Positions 41,909 to 50,106 of a stretch of 64,000 bases of DNA are shown in pieces. This stretch comes from an uncultured Roseicyclus sp. (GTDB lineage Bacteria > Pseudomonadota > Alphaproteobacteria > Rhodobacterales > Rhodobacteraceae), in contig CANMRT010000001.1 of the NCBI GenBank assembly GCA_947500415.1, forward strand, positions 1,452,982 to 1,516,981. Direction: 5' to 3'. The notes under the pieces were generated by a model. It did no database searches. It was not told where the DNA came from and saw nothing but the letters and a program-made list of their open reading frames with translations. The position numbers were made by a program, and so were the translations under genes. The stretch's first letter is position 1; every line of letters begins with the position of its first letter.

Positions 41909-41927
41909 AAAAGTCGTGTTGCGCGGA

Positions 41928-42095
41928 TCAGCTAGAGGCGACAGCCACGCAAGTCATTGAGGTGGCGTCCCACGTCGTGCCTTCGGCACAGCTGATCGCG
42001 GCTTCCTGTGTGCCGTAGTCCCACATGCATTGGGCGTTGGCCATCAAAGGTGTGGCCACAAGCACCGCTGCCGTCAGAAGGGTCTTGATCGTCAT
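41928..42095 (-). CDS. Small exported cysteine-containing peptide
   Basis: A 55-residue precursor. A signal peptide (MTIKTLLTAAVLVATPLMANA) leaves a mature chain of about 34 residues beginning QCMWDYG, with three cysteines and the end CAEGTTWDATSMTCV. The C-x-x-G-x-x-W-D-x4-C pattern recalls the last part of chitin-binding CBM14 modules, but the peptide is too short for a full module. GGGAGAA lies 6 nt before the ATG. A terminator follows. The function is unknown. Confidence 0.7.
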   Translation of the reverse strand: MTIKTLLTAAVLVATPLMANAQCMWDYGTQEAAISCAEGTTWDATSMTCVAVASS

Positions 42096-42157
42096 ATCAT
42101 TCTCCCGTTCGAAACCGTTGCACCTGAAAGGTAGCACGAGGAGGCGGTTGGTCAAAA

Positions 42158-43465
42158 TCAACTGTCGCCAAAGACCCGGGCGAAGATCGTGTCGACGTGT
42201 TTGGTGTGGTAGCCCATGTCGAATTTCTCGCGGATCGCGTCTTCGCCAAGGGCCGCGACGACCTCTGGATCATCCAAAAGCAAAGTCTGGAAATCGAGGC
42301 GTTCTTCCCAAACCTTCAGCGCATTGCGTTGCACCATTGCATAGGCATCTTCACGGCTGACACCTGCTTGCGTGAGCGCCAGAAGCACACGCTGCGACAT
42401 TACGAGGCCGGGGAATTTATTCATATTCTCCAGCATGTTCTCGGGGAAGACTAGCATCTTCTCGACTACGCCAGCCAGGCGATGCAGCGCGAAATCGAGG
42501 GTAACCGTCGAGTCCGGCCCGATCATCCGCTCAACGGAGGAATGCGAGATGTCGCGCTCATGCCAAAGCGCGACGTTTTCCATCGCGGGCACCACGCCCA
42601 TGCGCACCAGACGCGCAAGGCCGGTGAGGTTTTCGGTCAGAACTGGGTTCTTCTTGTGCGGCATTGCACTTGAACCCTTTTGGCCCATGGAGAAAAATTC
42701 AGCGCCTTCCAGAACTTCCGTCCGCTGCATGTGGCGGATTTCCACGGCGATGTTTTCGATGCTGGACGCAATCACGCCGAGCGTTGCAAAGAAGGCCGCG
42801 TGGCGATCGCGGGGGATGACCTGGGTGGAAATGGGTTCAGGCTCCAGCCCCAATTGCGCGCAAACATGCTCTTCCACGCGCGGGTCGATGTTGGCGAATG
42901 TGCCCACGGCGCCAGAAATGGCCCCTGTCGCGATTTCAGCGCGCGCGGCCTGCATCCGGGTCCTGTTGCGATCCATCTCGGCGTAGAAACGCGCGAAGGT
43001 CAGGCCCATGGTCGTGGGCTCGGCGTGGATGCCGTGGGAGCGGCCAACACGCAGTGTGTCCTTGTGCTCCATCGCGCGCGTCTTCAGGGCGGCGAGGACG
43101 CGGTCGAGACCGGCCAGCAGGATGTCCGCCGCGCGCACCAGTTGTACGTTGAAGCAGGTGTCGAGCACGTCCGAAGACGTCATGCCCTGATGCACAAATC
43201 GCGCCTCTTCAGATCCCACATGTTCCGCCAGATGGGTCAGGAAAGCGATGACGTCATGTTTCGTCACGGCCTCAATTTCATCAATCCTCGCAACGTCGAA
43301 CTCCACATCCTTGGCTTTCCACACCGCCTCCGCGTTCTCACGCGGGATCACGCCCAGATCGGCCATGGCATCGCAGGCGTGCGCCTCGATCTCGTACCAG
43401 ATGCGGAACTTTGTGGCGGGCTCCCAGATGGCGGTCATCTCGGGGCGGGAATAGCGGGGGATCAT
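42158..43465 (-). CDS. purB: Adenylosuccinate lyase
   Basis: A 435-residue enzyme of purine synthesis that cleaves SAICAR and adenylosuccinate. It starts MIPRYSRPEM and shows the family marks FVHQGMTSSDVLDT (His/Ser region), GRSHGIHAEPTT and the flexible signature loop GSSAMPHKKNP with the catalytic serine. The track frame begins 59 residues earlier, without support. It is divergent from the small exported protein at 43530. Nothing suggests special regulation here. Confidence 0.96.
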   Translation of the reverse strand: MIPRYSRPEMTAIWEPATKFRIWYEIEAHACDAMADLGVIPRENAEAVWKAKDVEFDVARIDEIEAVTKHDVIAFLTHLAEHVGSEEARFVHQGMTSSDVLDTCFNVQLVRAADILLAGLDRVLAALKTRAMEHKDTLRVGRSHGIHAEPTTMGLTFARFYAEMDRNRTRMQAARAEIATGAISGAVGTFANIDPRVEEHVCAQLGLEPEPISTQVIPRDRHAAFFATLGVIASSIENIAVEIRHMQRTEVLEGAEFFSMGQKGSSAMPHKKNPVLTENLTGLARLVRMGVVPAMENVALWHERDISHSSVERMIGPDSTVTLDFALHRLAGVVEKMLVFPENMLENMNKFPGLVMSQRVLLALTQAGVSREDAYAMVQRNALKVWEERLDFQTLLLDDPEVVAALGEDAIREKFDMGYHTKHVDTIFARVFGDS

Positions 43466-43529
43466 GGGCTTGCCTTTCGCGGTGGCTTTCGGCTGTCTGA
43501 TAGGCGGATGCAGCGGAGGGAACAAGGCG

Positions 43530-43868
43530 ATGCGGGCGATATTGGTGGCTTTGATGGTGTTGTCTGGCCCGGCGGTGGCGCAGGACTGGATCGTGATGAA
43601 CGGCGAAGAGATTGCGGAGGTTCTGACCGACCGTTCCGTCACCTATGACAACGGGGCCACACAGCGATTCTTTTCGTCAGGTCGTACGCTTTACTCCCAC
43701 GGAGAACCTTCATGGGGTTCGTGGGAGGTGCGCGGCAACGATTACTGCTCCCTCTGGCCGCCGTCGCCCACCTGGGACTGCTACGCCGTGCAAAGCGCAA
43801 ACCCCGACGGGATCGTGTTTCTGGACGGGTTCGGCAATCGCTTCGAAGGGCGGATCGAGGCGGAATGA
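43530..43868 (+). CDS. Small exported hypothetical protein
   Basis: A 112-residue protein with a signal peptide ending AVA-QDW at about 17. The mature part has NGEEIAEVLTDRSVTYDNGATQRFF and later GSWEVRGNDYCSLWPPSPTWDCY, a pattern seen in exported proteins that fold as small beta sandwiches with one disulfide. GGAGGG precedes the ATG at 43530. Its stop overlaps the DUF6314 start by ATGA. I do not assign a function. Confidence 0.78.
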   Translation: MRAILVALMVLSGPAVAQDWIVMNGEEIAEVLTDRSVTYDNGATQRFFSSGRTLYSHGEPSWGSWEVRGNDYCSLWPPSPTWDCYAVQSANPDGIVFLDGFGNRFEGRIEAE

Positions 43869-44272
43869 TCCGATTGGATGATCTGGAAGGCCGTTGGCTT
43901 TTGTCGCGCGTGATCGACGATGCGCGTGCGGGCGTGACGGGGCGGCTGGTGGGGGAGGCCGAGTGGCGCGCGGGCGCGAATGGCCTCATTCAGGAAGAGC
44001 AGGGCACCTTGCACTATGGCGCGGCCGCGCCGATGCAGGCGTCGCGGCGCTACTTGTGGCGCCAGACTGGGTCTTGCGTTGAGGTTCTATTTGAAGATGG
44101 GCGTCACTTTCACATCGTGCCGGACCCGGGAGCGGAGGCAGTGCATCTCTGCGATCCGGACCTTTACCGCGTGACCTACGATTTCTTCCTTCCGCAAGCC
44201 TTCACCCAAACCTGGCGCGTGACCGGCCCGCGCAAAGATGCGCGGATTACCAGCAAGTTCCGGCGCGCTTGA
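43865..44272 (+). CDS. DUF6314-like protein
   Basis: A 135-residue soluble protein, MIRLDDLEGRWLLSRVIDD, with a lipocalin/FABP-like run of beta strands: GEAEWRAGANGLIQEEQGTL, YLWRQTGSCVEVLFEDGRHFH and YDFFLPQAFTQTWRVTGPRKD. Family members are small single-domain proteins of unknown role, often annotated DUF6314. The ATG overlaps the upstream stop (ATGA), so it is co-translated with the exported protein. Confidence 0.8.
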   Translation: MIRLDDLEGRWLLSRVIDDARAGVTGRLVGEAEWRAGANGLIQEEQGTLHYGAAAPMQASRRYLWRQTGSCVEVLFEDGRHFHIVPDPGAEAVHLCDPDLYRVTYDFFLPQAFTQTWRVTGPRKDARITSKFRRA

Positions 44273-44338
44273 GGGAATCCTTGCCTCGCGCAGGGTGAGC
44301 CGCGAAACTGCTGATATTTCCGCCTCAGGAGTTTTCAT

Positions 44339-45721
44339 ATGCGCCTTTTCCACGCCTTGCCTCTCGCTCTTTGCCTCGCCGCGCCTGTATCGGCGCAGGA
44401 GGCTTTCACCTGGGTTTTCAACGCCCATCACCCCTTCTCGGGCGGTGGTCCCGCGCTGGATTTGGTGGCCACCCAGACATTTGATGCGGGCCAAGCGGAA
44501 GCCGCAGGTGCCCGTATCCCAAGAGGCTTGATCTGGGCCACATGCACAGGCGGGGGTTCCGCGAACATCCGGTTTGAGGCTTTTGCCGGCGCTGCCGTCG
44601 CAGGCGATCTGGTGGCGTTCCAGATGACCGACGATGCAGGCACGGTGCTGACCTTGGAGGCGCAGATTTTCAATGCGGAGGATGACCCCGTCGGCGGGCC
44701 GGAGATCAATGTGCTGGCTGAAGGCCCAGAGCTGGCCATGCTCGCCACAGCACCTGTGGTGCGCTACGGCCTTGTGGGGCTGACGGATTTCAACATCCCC
44801 TTCAATCTGACGACTAACCAGAGCTATGTGGCGGAGTTCGTGACGGCCTGTGCTGCGGCAAGCACGGCCGCTGATCCCGTGGTGCCAGCAACAGAAGAAC
44901 CGGTGGCTGAGGTTCTGACACCCGATCTGGGCCCCGATATCTCGGGCCATGTCTGGGCGCGGGCGACACTTGTTGATGAGGGCAATCCCGAAGGCACCGT
45001 TGTGAGCATGGGATACGGCGTGCCGGAAACCGATGACATCGTGATCTCTGGGCAATGCATCTATGACGCCGAAGATCCGTTCGTTCAGCTGCAGGTCAGC
45101 GCGGACGTGGCGGGTCTGACCAATGGCGCGCCTGCGCAATTGCGGGCCAGTATACCCGACGGACGTTCGGTGGTGCTGGACGGCTCCGTCGTGGGCGTTG
45201 ACGCGGAAGTTGGCATCAGCGGGATTGAGTATATCGCCTCGGTCTCTGACCCCGCGTGGCTCGTGATTGCGGGCGACAACACGGTGCGGTTTGACCGACC
45301 AGACACAGGCACCGGCCTTACGATCACCGGCAATGGTCCCAACACCATCGGCCCGTTCCTCGCCGATTGCGCCGAAATTGCGCGGCTGACGCCCGAAAGC
45401 GGCGGTCGGCCCAGTGCGCCGATTGAGGCCCAGGCGGGATATCTGGCGTGTGACAACTTCGGCCGTGTTTCTTCACGCGATACCGGGCCAGTGCAGGTGG
45501 TGAATTTCATCAATGCGACTGACGACTACCGAGTTTTGATGTGGATCGATCCCGAGGGCAGTGTGGTCGATGTGACGAACCTCACCTCTGGGCAGGCGGC
45601 GGCCTTCAATACGAACCCCGGACATATTTGGATGGCCACCGATGGCATCGGAAATTGCCAAGAGATGATGCAAGTACCCGCTGGTGTCACGGACTATCGG
45701 ATAACAGCGGTGTCCCAATAA
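44339..45721 (+). CDS. Exported three-domain protein with VHL-beta-like C-terminus
   Basis: A 460-residue exported protein. The signal peptide ends VSA-QEAF at about 19. Two related beta-rich domains follow (about 20-175 and 197-348), each closing on an AC/DC cysteine. The C-terminal part, about 365-455, matches the pVHL beta domain: VQVVNFINAT, MWIDPEGSVVDVTNLTSGQ and PGHIWMATD correspond to the human segments around the hydroxyproline pocket, including the conserved GHxW. CAGGAG precedes the ATG. The protein is likely periplasmic or secreted; ligand unknown. Confidence 0.78.
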   Translation: MRLFHALPLALCLAAPVSAQEAFTWVFNAHHPFSGGGPALDLVATQTFDAGQAEAAGARIPRGLIWATCTGGGSANIRFEAFAGAAVAGDLVAFQMTDDAGTVLTLEAQIFNAEDDPVGGPEINVLAEGPELAMLATAPVVRYGLVGLTDFNIPFNLTTNQSYVAEFVTACAAASTAADPVVPATEEPVAEVLTPDLGPDISGHVWARATLVDEGNPEGTVVSMGYGVPETDDIVISGQCIYDAEDPFVQLQVSADVAGLTNGAPAQLRASIPDGRSVVLDGSVVGVDAEVGISGIEYIASVSDPAWLVIAGDNTVRFDRPDTGTGLTITGNGPNTIGPFLADCAEIARLTPESGGRPSAPIEAQAGYLACDNFGRVSSRDTGPVQVVNFINATDDYRVLMWIDPEGSVVDVTNLTSGQAAAFNTNPGHIWMATDGIGNCQEMMQVPAGVTDYRITAVSQ

Positions 45722-45770
45722 ATCATTTAGGGTTGGGGTATTGCGGGAATAAGTTCATGCATCACTTGAA

Positions 45771-46196
45771 CTATTCCGCAGCGTCCTCCGCCGCCCGGGC
45801 CTCGGCCATCAGGCGGTCTGCTTTCTTGCGCACCAATACTCCGCGCAAATCGTGCATTGCCAGCAGCAGGCGGTCTGTCACATCCTCCAGATCCTCGTCC
45901 GAGGCGCGGCTCTGCGCCCAATGGGTCGTGAGGTTCAGGTAGTCAACGGCCCGGTGGATGTCGTCGATGTCGCGCTCGGCCAGAACCGCGCGCCGTTCTT
46001 CCATCCAATCGGCGATAACCGCGCTTTCCTCGTCACTCAGAACGTGATCGCCGTGGGGTTTGACGTTGCCGTTGCGGGTATTCACGACGGCGATCTCGTC
46101 CATCTCGATCCGGCGCTGCCGGTTCTCGGTCGATACCCGAAAGACCGCCGCGCCGTTTTCACGGATACGGAAGTAGAATTCGGGAAGTTCCGTCAT
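45771..46196 (-). CDS. Conserved hypothetical protein
   Basis: A 141-residue soluble protein, MTELPEFYFRIRENGAAVFRV, with an N-terminal beta part (about 1-45) and a long helical, acidic/basic C-terminal part (about 55-141). No enzymatic motif is recognised. I chose ATG 46196; the track's 17 extra residues look non-coding. It stands alone between the VHL-like gene (convergent) and the methyltransferase gene. Confidence 0.7.
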   Translation of the reverse strand: MTELPEFYFRIRENGAAVFRVSTENRQRRIEMDEIAVVNTRNGNVKPHGDHVLSDEESAVIADWMEERRAVLAERDIDDIHRAVDYLNLTTHWAQSRASDEDLEDVTDRLLLAMHDLRGVLVRKKADRLMAEARAAEDAAE

Positions 46197-46275
46197 GTTT
46201 AAGGGCCTGATCTGCGCGATTATTGTTGCTTCGGACAATCCGCCCAAAGCACGCGCAGGTCAAGGCAAGGCGGCG

Positions 46276-46911
46276 TCAAGGTTTGCGAGCCACAATGAAG
46301 TGTGAGGGCATTTTGTTGGGGTAGTCACCGGTTTCTACGATCTCGAACCCGGTTTCGGTTATAATCTGCTCCAACTCTGCCACGCGGAAGAAACGCACAT
46401 CTGGTGCTTTGCCGACCATACGCATCGCGCCGACCAATGGCCCAAGAAACCAGCGCTTTCCTGCCATGCAGGGCGTTTTCGAGATGAAATGCCCGCCCGA
46501 GGGCAGTTGCGCAAAGGCCTGCGCGATGGCGCGTTCGGCCTCGGGCATGAGATGCAACAGGTTGAAGGCGAGGATCGCATCATAAGGGCCATCGAGGCCT
46601 GGATCGCCGATCACACCATGGACGGGCGTGACATTGGTGATGCCGTCGTCCCAAACCTTCTCCTTGCCTATCGCGATCATCTCACCGGAGATGTCGGAGG
46701 CGGTGATATGGGCCACATCCGGGGCGAGGAGCAGGGCGGTCGAAGCCGTGCCGCAACCCATCTCTAGCACCCGATCCGTGGCGCGCAGATGCACGCGGGT
46801 GCGGGCCATTGTGGTCTCATAGGCAGGAACGTCACCGATCTTGCTTTTCGCATATTTGCGCGCGGCGCGGTCCCAGAAACTGGCGTGATCGGTTCGGGTC
46901 ATGGCGGTCAT
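46276..46911 (-). CDS. Class I SAM-dependent methyltransferase
   Basis: A 211-residue small-molecule methyltransferase. Motif I is VLEMGCGTASTAL, followed by ASDISGEMI, and the post-motif region DAILAFNLLHLMPEAE. The C-terminal part resembles UbiE/COQ5-type enzymes. The start MTAMTRTDHASFWD at 46911 follows GGAGCC. It is divergent from a LysR regulator that may control it. The substrate is unknown. Confidence 0.88.
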   Translation of the reverse strand: MTAMTRTDHASFWDRAARKYAKSKIGDVPAYETTMARTRVHLRATDRVLEMGCGTASTALLLAPDVAHITASDISGEMIAIGKEKVWDDGITNVTPVHGVIGDPGLDGPYDAILAFNLLHLMPEAERAIAQAFAQLPSGGHFISKTPCMAGKRWFLGPLVGAMRMVGKAPDVRFFRVAELEQIITETGFEIVETGDYPNKMPSHFIVARKP

Positions 46912-46967
46912 TGCAGGCTCCGGTTTTGATGTAGCCGTTGTAACCTGTGTCGATGTCAAACGAAATT

Positions 46968-47001
46968 GCATGGTTTGGAATGTATGCTATGCACTAATGC
47001 A
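46968..47001. promoter_or_regulatory. Repeated ATGC motifs before the LysR gene
   Basis: An inverted pair TGCAT/ATGCA spans this stretch and a direct repeat TATGCTATGC lies between. It sits between the divergent methyltransferase and LysR genes and touches the LysR start, as expected for an autoregulatory LysR site. No exact T-N11-A box can be claimed. Confidence 0.35.
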
Positions 47002-47888
47002 TGAATTGGGATGCGATCAGCTTTGACTGGAATCAGGTTCGCGCCTTTTTGGCGACGGCGGAAGAGGGGAGTCTTTCGGGAGCAGCTCGCGTGTTGCAAA
47101 CGACGCAACCCACGGTTGGCCGGCAGGTCAGCGCGCTGGAGGCCGCCCTTGGTGTGGCTCTGTTTGAGCGGGTGGGGCGTGGCTTGATGCTGACGCCCTC
47201 GGGCGCTGAAGTGTTGGAGCAGGTCCGCGCAATGGGCGACGCAGCGGCGCGTGTGTCGCTGGTGGCGGCGGGGCGCAACGACGACATCGCCGGGCGCGTG
47301 GCGATCAGCGTGTCTGACATGATGGCGATCCATGTAATGCCGGAGGTGCTTGGCAAGCTGACAGAGGTTGCGCCTGCGTTGGAGATCGAGCTGATCGTGA
47401 CAAACGACATCTCGGATCTGTTGCGCCGGGAGGCAGATATTGCCGTGCGCCATCTGGCCCCGACCGAGCCGGAACTGATCGGGCGCGAGTTGGAGGGCAG
47501 CAAAGCGCGGTTCTACGCCAGCGAGAGTTTCGTTCAGCGTCACGGCAATCCGCGCACCATGGAAGACGCGCGGGAGATGCCCTTCATCGGCTTCGGCCCG
47601 CCCGAGGATATGGCGCGCGAGATGGGCTTGCGCGGGATCGACCTGCCGCCGGGGTCAGGCAAGCTTTATTCCAAGACGATCTTCGCGGCCTGGCAAATGG
47701 TCTGCGCGGGCCTTGGTATCGGGATCATGGCGGATGATATCGCAGGGCGCAGTCGCGGGATTGTGCCCGTACTGGCGGACGCCAAGCCGATGCCCGTGGA
47801 TCTATGGATTGTGACCCACAGGGAGTTGCGCAATTCGCGCCGGATCAGGGTTGTTTGGGATATTTTGCTGGAGCATTTCGGAGCTTAG
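47001..47888 (+). CDS. LysR-family transcriptional regulator
   Basis: A 295-residue regulator. The winged helix-turn-helix occupies about 8-66 (FLATAEEGSLSGAARVLQTTQPTVGRQVSALE), and the rest is the two-lobe effector-binding domain. It lies divergent from the methyltransferase gene, the usual target arrangement. Its stop overlaps the stop of the convergent permease gene. The effector is unknown. Confidence 0.93.
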   Translation: MNWDAISFDWNQVRAFLATAEEGSLSGAARVLQTTQPTVGRQVSALEAALGVALFERVGRGLMLTPSGAEVLEQVRAMGDAAARVSLVAAGRNDDIAGRVAISVSDMMAIHVMPEVLGKLTEVAPALEIELIVTNDISDLLRREADIAVRHLAPTEPELIGRELEGSKARFYASESFVQRHGNPRTMEDAREMPFIGFGPPEDMAREMGLRGIDLPPGSGKLYSKTIFAAWQMVCAGLGIGIMADDIAGRSRGIVPVLADAKPMPVDLWIVTHRELRNSRRIRVVWDILLEHFGA

Positions 47889-48643
47889 TCGCGCACCGGT
47901 GCGAGCCCCCGCACGATCCAGCGTTGCGCGATAATGAAGACCACGAGCGGCGGCAGCATAGCCACCGCGGCGAGCGCCAGAGACGGGGGAGATCCGATCC
48001 GCATCAGCGCCAGCCCGCTGACCACCGTGGCGCGGTCCGGCACCGATGGGCTGGCGACCAGGGGCCAGAGGTATTGGTTCCATCCCAGCACGAAGAAAAA
48101 CGCCAGAAGGGCGGCGATCGAGGGCAGGCTGAGGGGCAGGTAGATGTCCACCATGGCCCGCATGGGTCCTGCGCCGTCGAGGCGGGCGGCCTCAAGGATT
48201 TCTGGCGGCATCTGCTTGAACTGCGCGCGCAGGATCAAGGTGCCGAGGCCGGTGGCGACGACGGGCAGGATCAAGCCGGTGTAGGTGTTCAGAAGGCCCA
48301 GGGCGTCGGTCACGAGAATGGTCGGCAGCAAGCGCGACTCGATGGGCAGGAACAGCGGAAGCAACAGAAGCGCCATCAGCGCGGATGTATAGGGCACGCG
48401 GAAGACGGATAGGGCAAAGGCCGCAAGAAAGGAGACGGCTGTTTTCAAGACTGCGACGCCCACGGCAATGGCAAGCGACGTGCCGAGCATCTGCCAAAGC
48501 GACGGGCGATGGGGCGCGTCGGCCACAAGCGGGGCCATGGCGTCAGTACTGAATCCCGCACTTAGCACAAGCGCCACGGGGCCGATCATCACGACGCAGC
48601 CGAGGATCAGGATCAAGTGGTCGGTGAAGCGCGCGCGGGGCAT
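47885..48643 (-). CDS. Solitary ABC sugar/glycerol-3-phosphate permease (UgpE-like)
   Basis: A 252-residue membrane protein with six hydrophobic segments and the coupling motif EAARLDGAG of MalG/UgpE-type CUT1 permeases. Genes for the partner permease, ATPase and binding protein are absent from both flanks: a LysR gene lies downstream and a TetR gene upstream. It may be an orphan left from a ugp-like operon, or it may use partners encoded elsewhere. The gene itself appears intact. Confidence 0.85.
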   Translation of the reverse strand: MPRARFTDHLILILGCVVMIGPVALVLSAGFSTDAMAPLVADAPHRPSLWQMLGTSLAIAVGVAVLKTAVSFLAAFALSVFRVPYTSALMALLLLPLFLPIESRLLPTILVTDALGLLNTYTGLILPVVATGLGTLILRAQFKQMPPEILEAARLDGAGPMRAMVDIYLPLSLPSIAALLAFFFVLGWNQYLWPLVASPSVPDRATVVSGLALMRIGSPPSLALAAVAMLPPLVVFIIAQRWIVRGLAPVRD

Positions 48644-48692
48644 GGGATCGGCCTATAGGGAGGCGGGGCGGGGGACAAGGTTCTCAAGGTTG

Positions 48693-48704
48693 ATCACGCG
48701 TGAT
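48693..48704. promoter_or_regulatory. Perfect 12-bp palindrome upstream of the permease gene
   Basis: ATCACGCGTGAT, extended imperfectly to TTGATCACGCGTGATAA, lies about 50 bp before the permease start. It may be an operator. No matching regulator is identified. Confidence 0.4.
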
Positions 48705-48760
48705 AACGAGGCAAAGAAAAAGGGAAACAAATAAAAATCAGATACTTACGATTTCAAACA

Positions 48761-48778
48761 TTTCTATGATTATAGAAA
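48761..48778. promoter_or_regulatory. Inverted repeat TTTCTAT-N4-ATAGAAA
   Basis: Perfect 7-bp arms in an AT-rich context, between TetR and the solitary permease. It could be an operator or part of a TetR-gene terminator; the T content is not arranged as a clear tract. Confidence 0.4.
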
Positions 48779-48869
48779 CGTCCTGTGCGTGGTTAACGGG
48801 CGGAGAGCGGCATCGGTCCGCGTCCATCGTGTGCCGCAACCTTTCATGGCGAGGGAGGTTGAAATACAA

Positions 48870-49424
48870 TCACCTGGTCGGCTCAGGCCCTAAAATCCGA
48901 TCCATCAGAGCCACCAAGGCCCCGCCCGTATCCACGCGCCCGCGCGCCTGGAGATCATCGAGGCCGAGAAAGGCTCCGTAAAACAGCACAGCGAGGGCGC
49001 GGGGCTGACCACAGGCCTCCAGCAGGTCGGCGGTGTAGTCGATGCGTTTGCCGTCGATCTCGACCACCGCCTCGGCCACGTTCGGGTCATGCAACGACCA
49101 TGCGCGGATGGCAGGCTCGATGAGGAGCCCCCCAAAACGATCCGGCGCGCCGTCATTGGCGATCTGTGCCAGTGCGCGCAGCTTGCTCTCTGCGTTCGGG
49201 ATATCGGCCAGCCCTTCGACAATGCCGGTGAATGCCTTTTCCTGCCAAAGCGCCAGCATGGCGGCGTGGTAGGCGGGGACATCCTTGAAGTGGTGGTAAA
49301 AGCTGCCTTTGGTTGTCTTCAGGCGGCGGGCCAAAGCCTCGGCCTTGAGCGCTTGTGGACCGGTTTCGGCGAGCGCGCGAAAGCCCGCAGCGACCCAATC
49401 TTCCTTGGTGAGGCGATTTGACAT
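48870..49424 (-). CDS. TetR-family transcriptional regulator
   Basis: A 184-residue repressor. The N-terminal helix-turn-helix is at about 8-50 (ALKAEALARRLKTTKGSFYHHF) and the helical ligand domain follows. The start MSNRLTKEDW at 49424 is better than the track's 28-residue extension, which runs through the operator region. It is divergent from the small membrane protein gene, with two palindromic operators between. Confidence 0.92.
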   Translation of the reverse strand: MSNRLTKEDWVAAGFRALAETGPQALKAEALARRLKTTKGSFYHHFKDVPAYHAAMLALWQEKAFTGIVEGLADIPNAESKLRALAQIANDGAPDRFGGLLIEPAIRAWSLHDPNVAEAVVEIDGKRIDYTADLLEACGQPRALAVLFYGAFLGLDDLQARGRVDTGGALVALMDRILGPEPTR

Positions 49425-49431
49425 CCACACA

Positions 49432-49486
49432 CCATACGGTTGCGTATTGTTTTGCGCAATGAGATGTTCCATACGGTAGCGTATGG
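49432..49486. promoter_or_regulatory. Twin palindromic operators of the TetR regulator
   Basis: CCATACG-GTTG-CGTATTG (49432-49449) and CCATACG-GTAG-CGTATGG (49469-49486) are two copies of one 18-bp palindrome, the second with perfect 7-bp arms and the first with one mismatch. They lie 37 bp apart between the divergent TetR and membrane protein genes, the usual place for autoregulation and control of the target. Confidence 0.75.
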
Positions 49487-49506
49487 AATCAATTGGAGGA
49501 TATCCC

Positions 49507-49902
49507 ATGGACCAGAAACGGTTGAACCTTGGCTACGCGATTGCGGGCGGATTGTTTGTGGCGACGGCCGCGATTCACGCCTTTGTGGGCGGACCGGAAG
49601 TGAATGCGCCAGTGCAGGGCAGCGGCCTTGACCCGCTGGTGCGCGCGGTCTCTGCCGTGGTGTGGCACGCGCTGACGGCGTTGTTTGTGGTGTTCGGGGT
49701 GGCGCTGCTGTGGACAGCACGGAGGCCAAGCGCGGCGCTGGTCTGGGTGGTGCTGGCGGTGTCGCTGGCGTTTGTGGGGTTGTTTTTGGGGGTCGGCATT
49801 GCGGCGCTGGGGAGCGTGTGGCCGATGCCGCAGTGGGTGCTGTTTGGGGGGATTGCGGGGGTTTTGGTTTGGGGGGTGAGGGGTGGTGAAATTCGGGAAT
49901 GA
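49507..49902 (+). CDS. Small integral membrane protein controlled by TetR
   Basis: A 131-residue protein with four hydrophobic segments (about 6-24, 42-64, 72-96 and 103-121) and little polar sequence between. GGAGGA lies 6 nt before the ATG at 49507. No named family is certain. The divergent TetR gene and the shared operators suggest that it is the regulated target, perhaps a transport or membrane-stress protein. Confidence 0.8.
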   Translation: MDQKRLNLGYAIAGGLFVATAAIHAFVGGPEVNAPVQGSGLDPLVRAVSAVVWHALTALFVVFGVALLWTARRPSAALVWVVLAVSLAFVGLFLGVGIAALGSVWPMPQWVLFGGIAGVLVWGVRGGEIRE

Positions 49903-50106
49903 AGCGGATTTACTTGCTAGCGTCACAAATCAAAAGGGTAGCAAAGAGTATAGAACAGATTAAGAGTCACCAATGCCACTCCAAACAGAACTTTAGGCTC
50001 GAGTGCAAACCGCCTCTAATTGTATCTTGCCAGTCGCAACGTTCGGCGAGTAGCCTTTTAAGGATTGACGGGATTCCCTCGTCCATTTTTTCGAAAAGGA
50101 TTCTAG

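Larger units (their letters stand above)
48644..48869. other. AT-richer intergenic region, 226 bp, with two palindromes
   Basis: It separates the permease gene from the TetR gene, both on the minus strand. It contains ATCACGCGTGAT (48693-48704, perfect 12-bp palindrome) and TTTCTAT-N4-ATAGAAA (48761-48778, perfect 7-bp arms). The composition is poorer in GC than the surroundings. No gene is seen in it. Confidence 0.6.

Noticed and set aside
48691-48707. FNR/FnrL box at TTGATCACGCGTGATAA
   Set aside because: The right half is ATAA instead of ATCAA and the spacing is wrong for TTGAT-N4-ATCAA.
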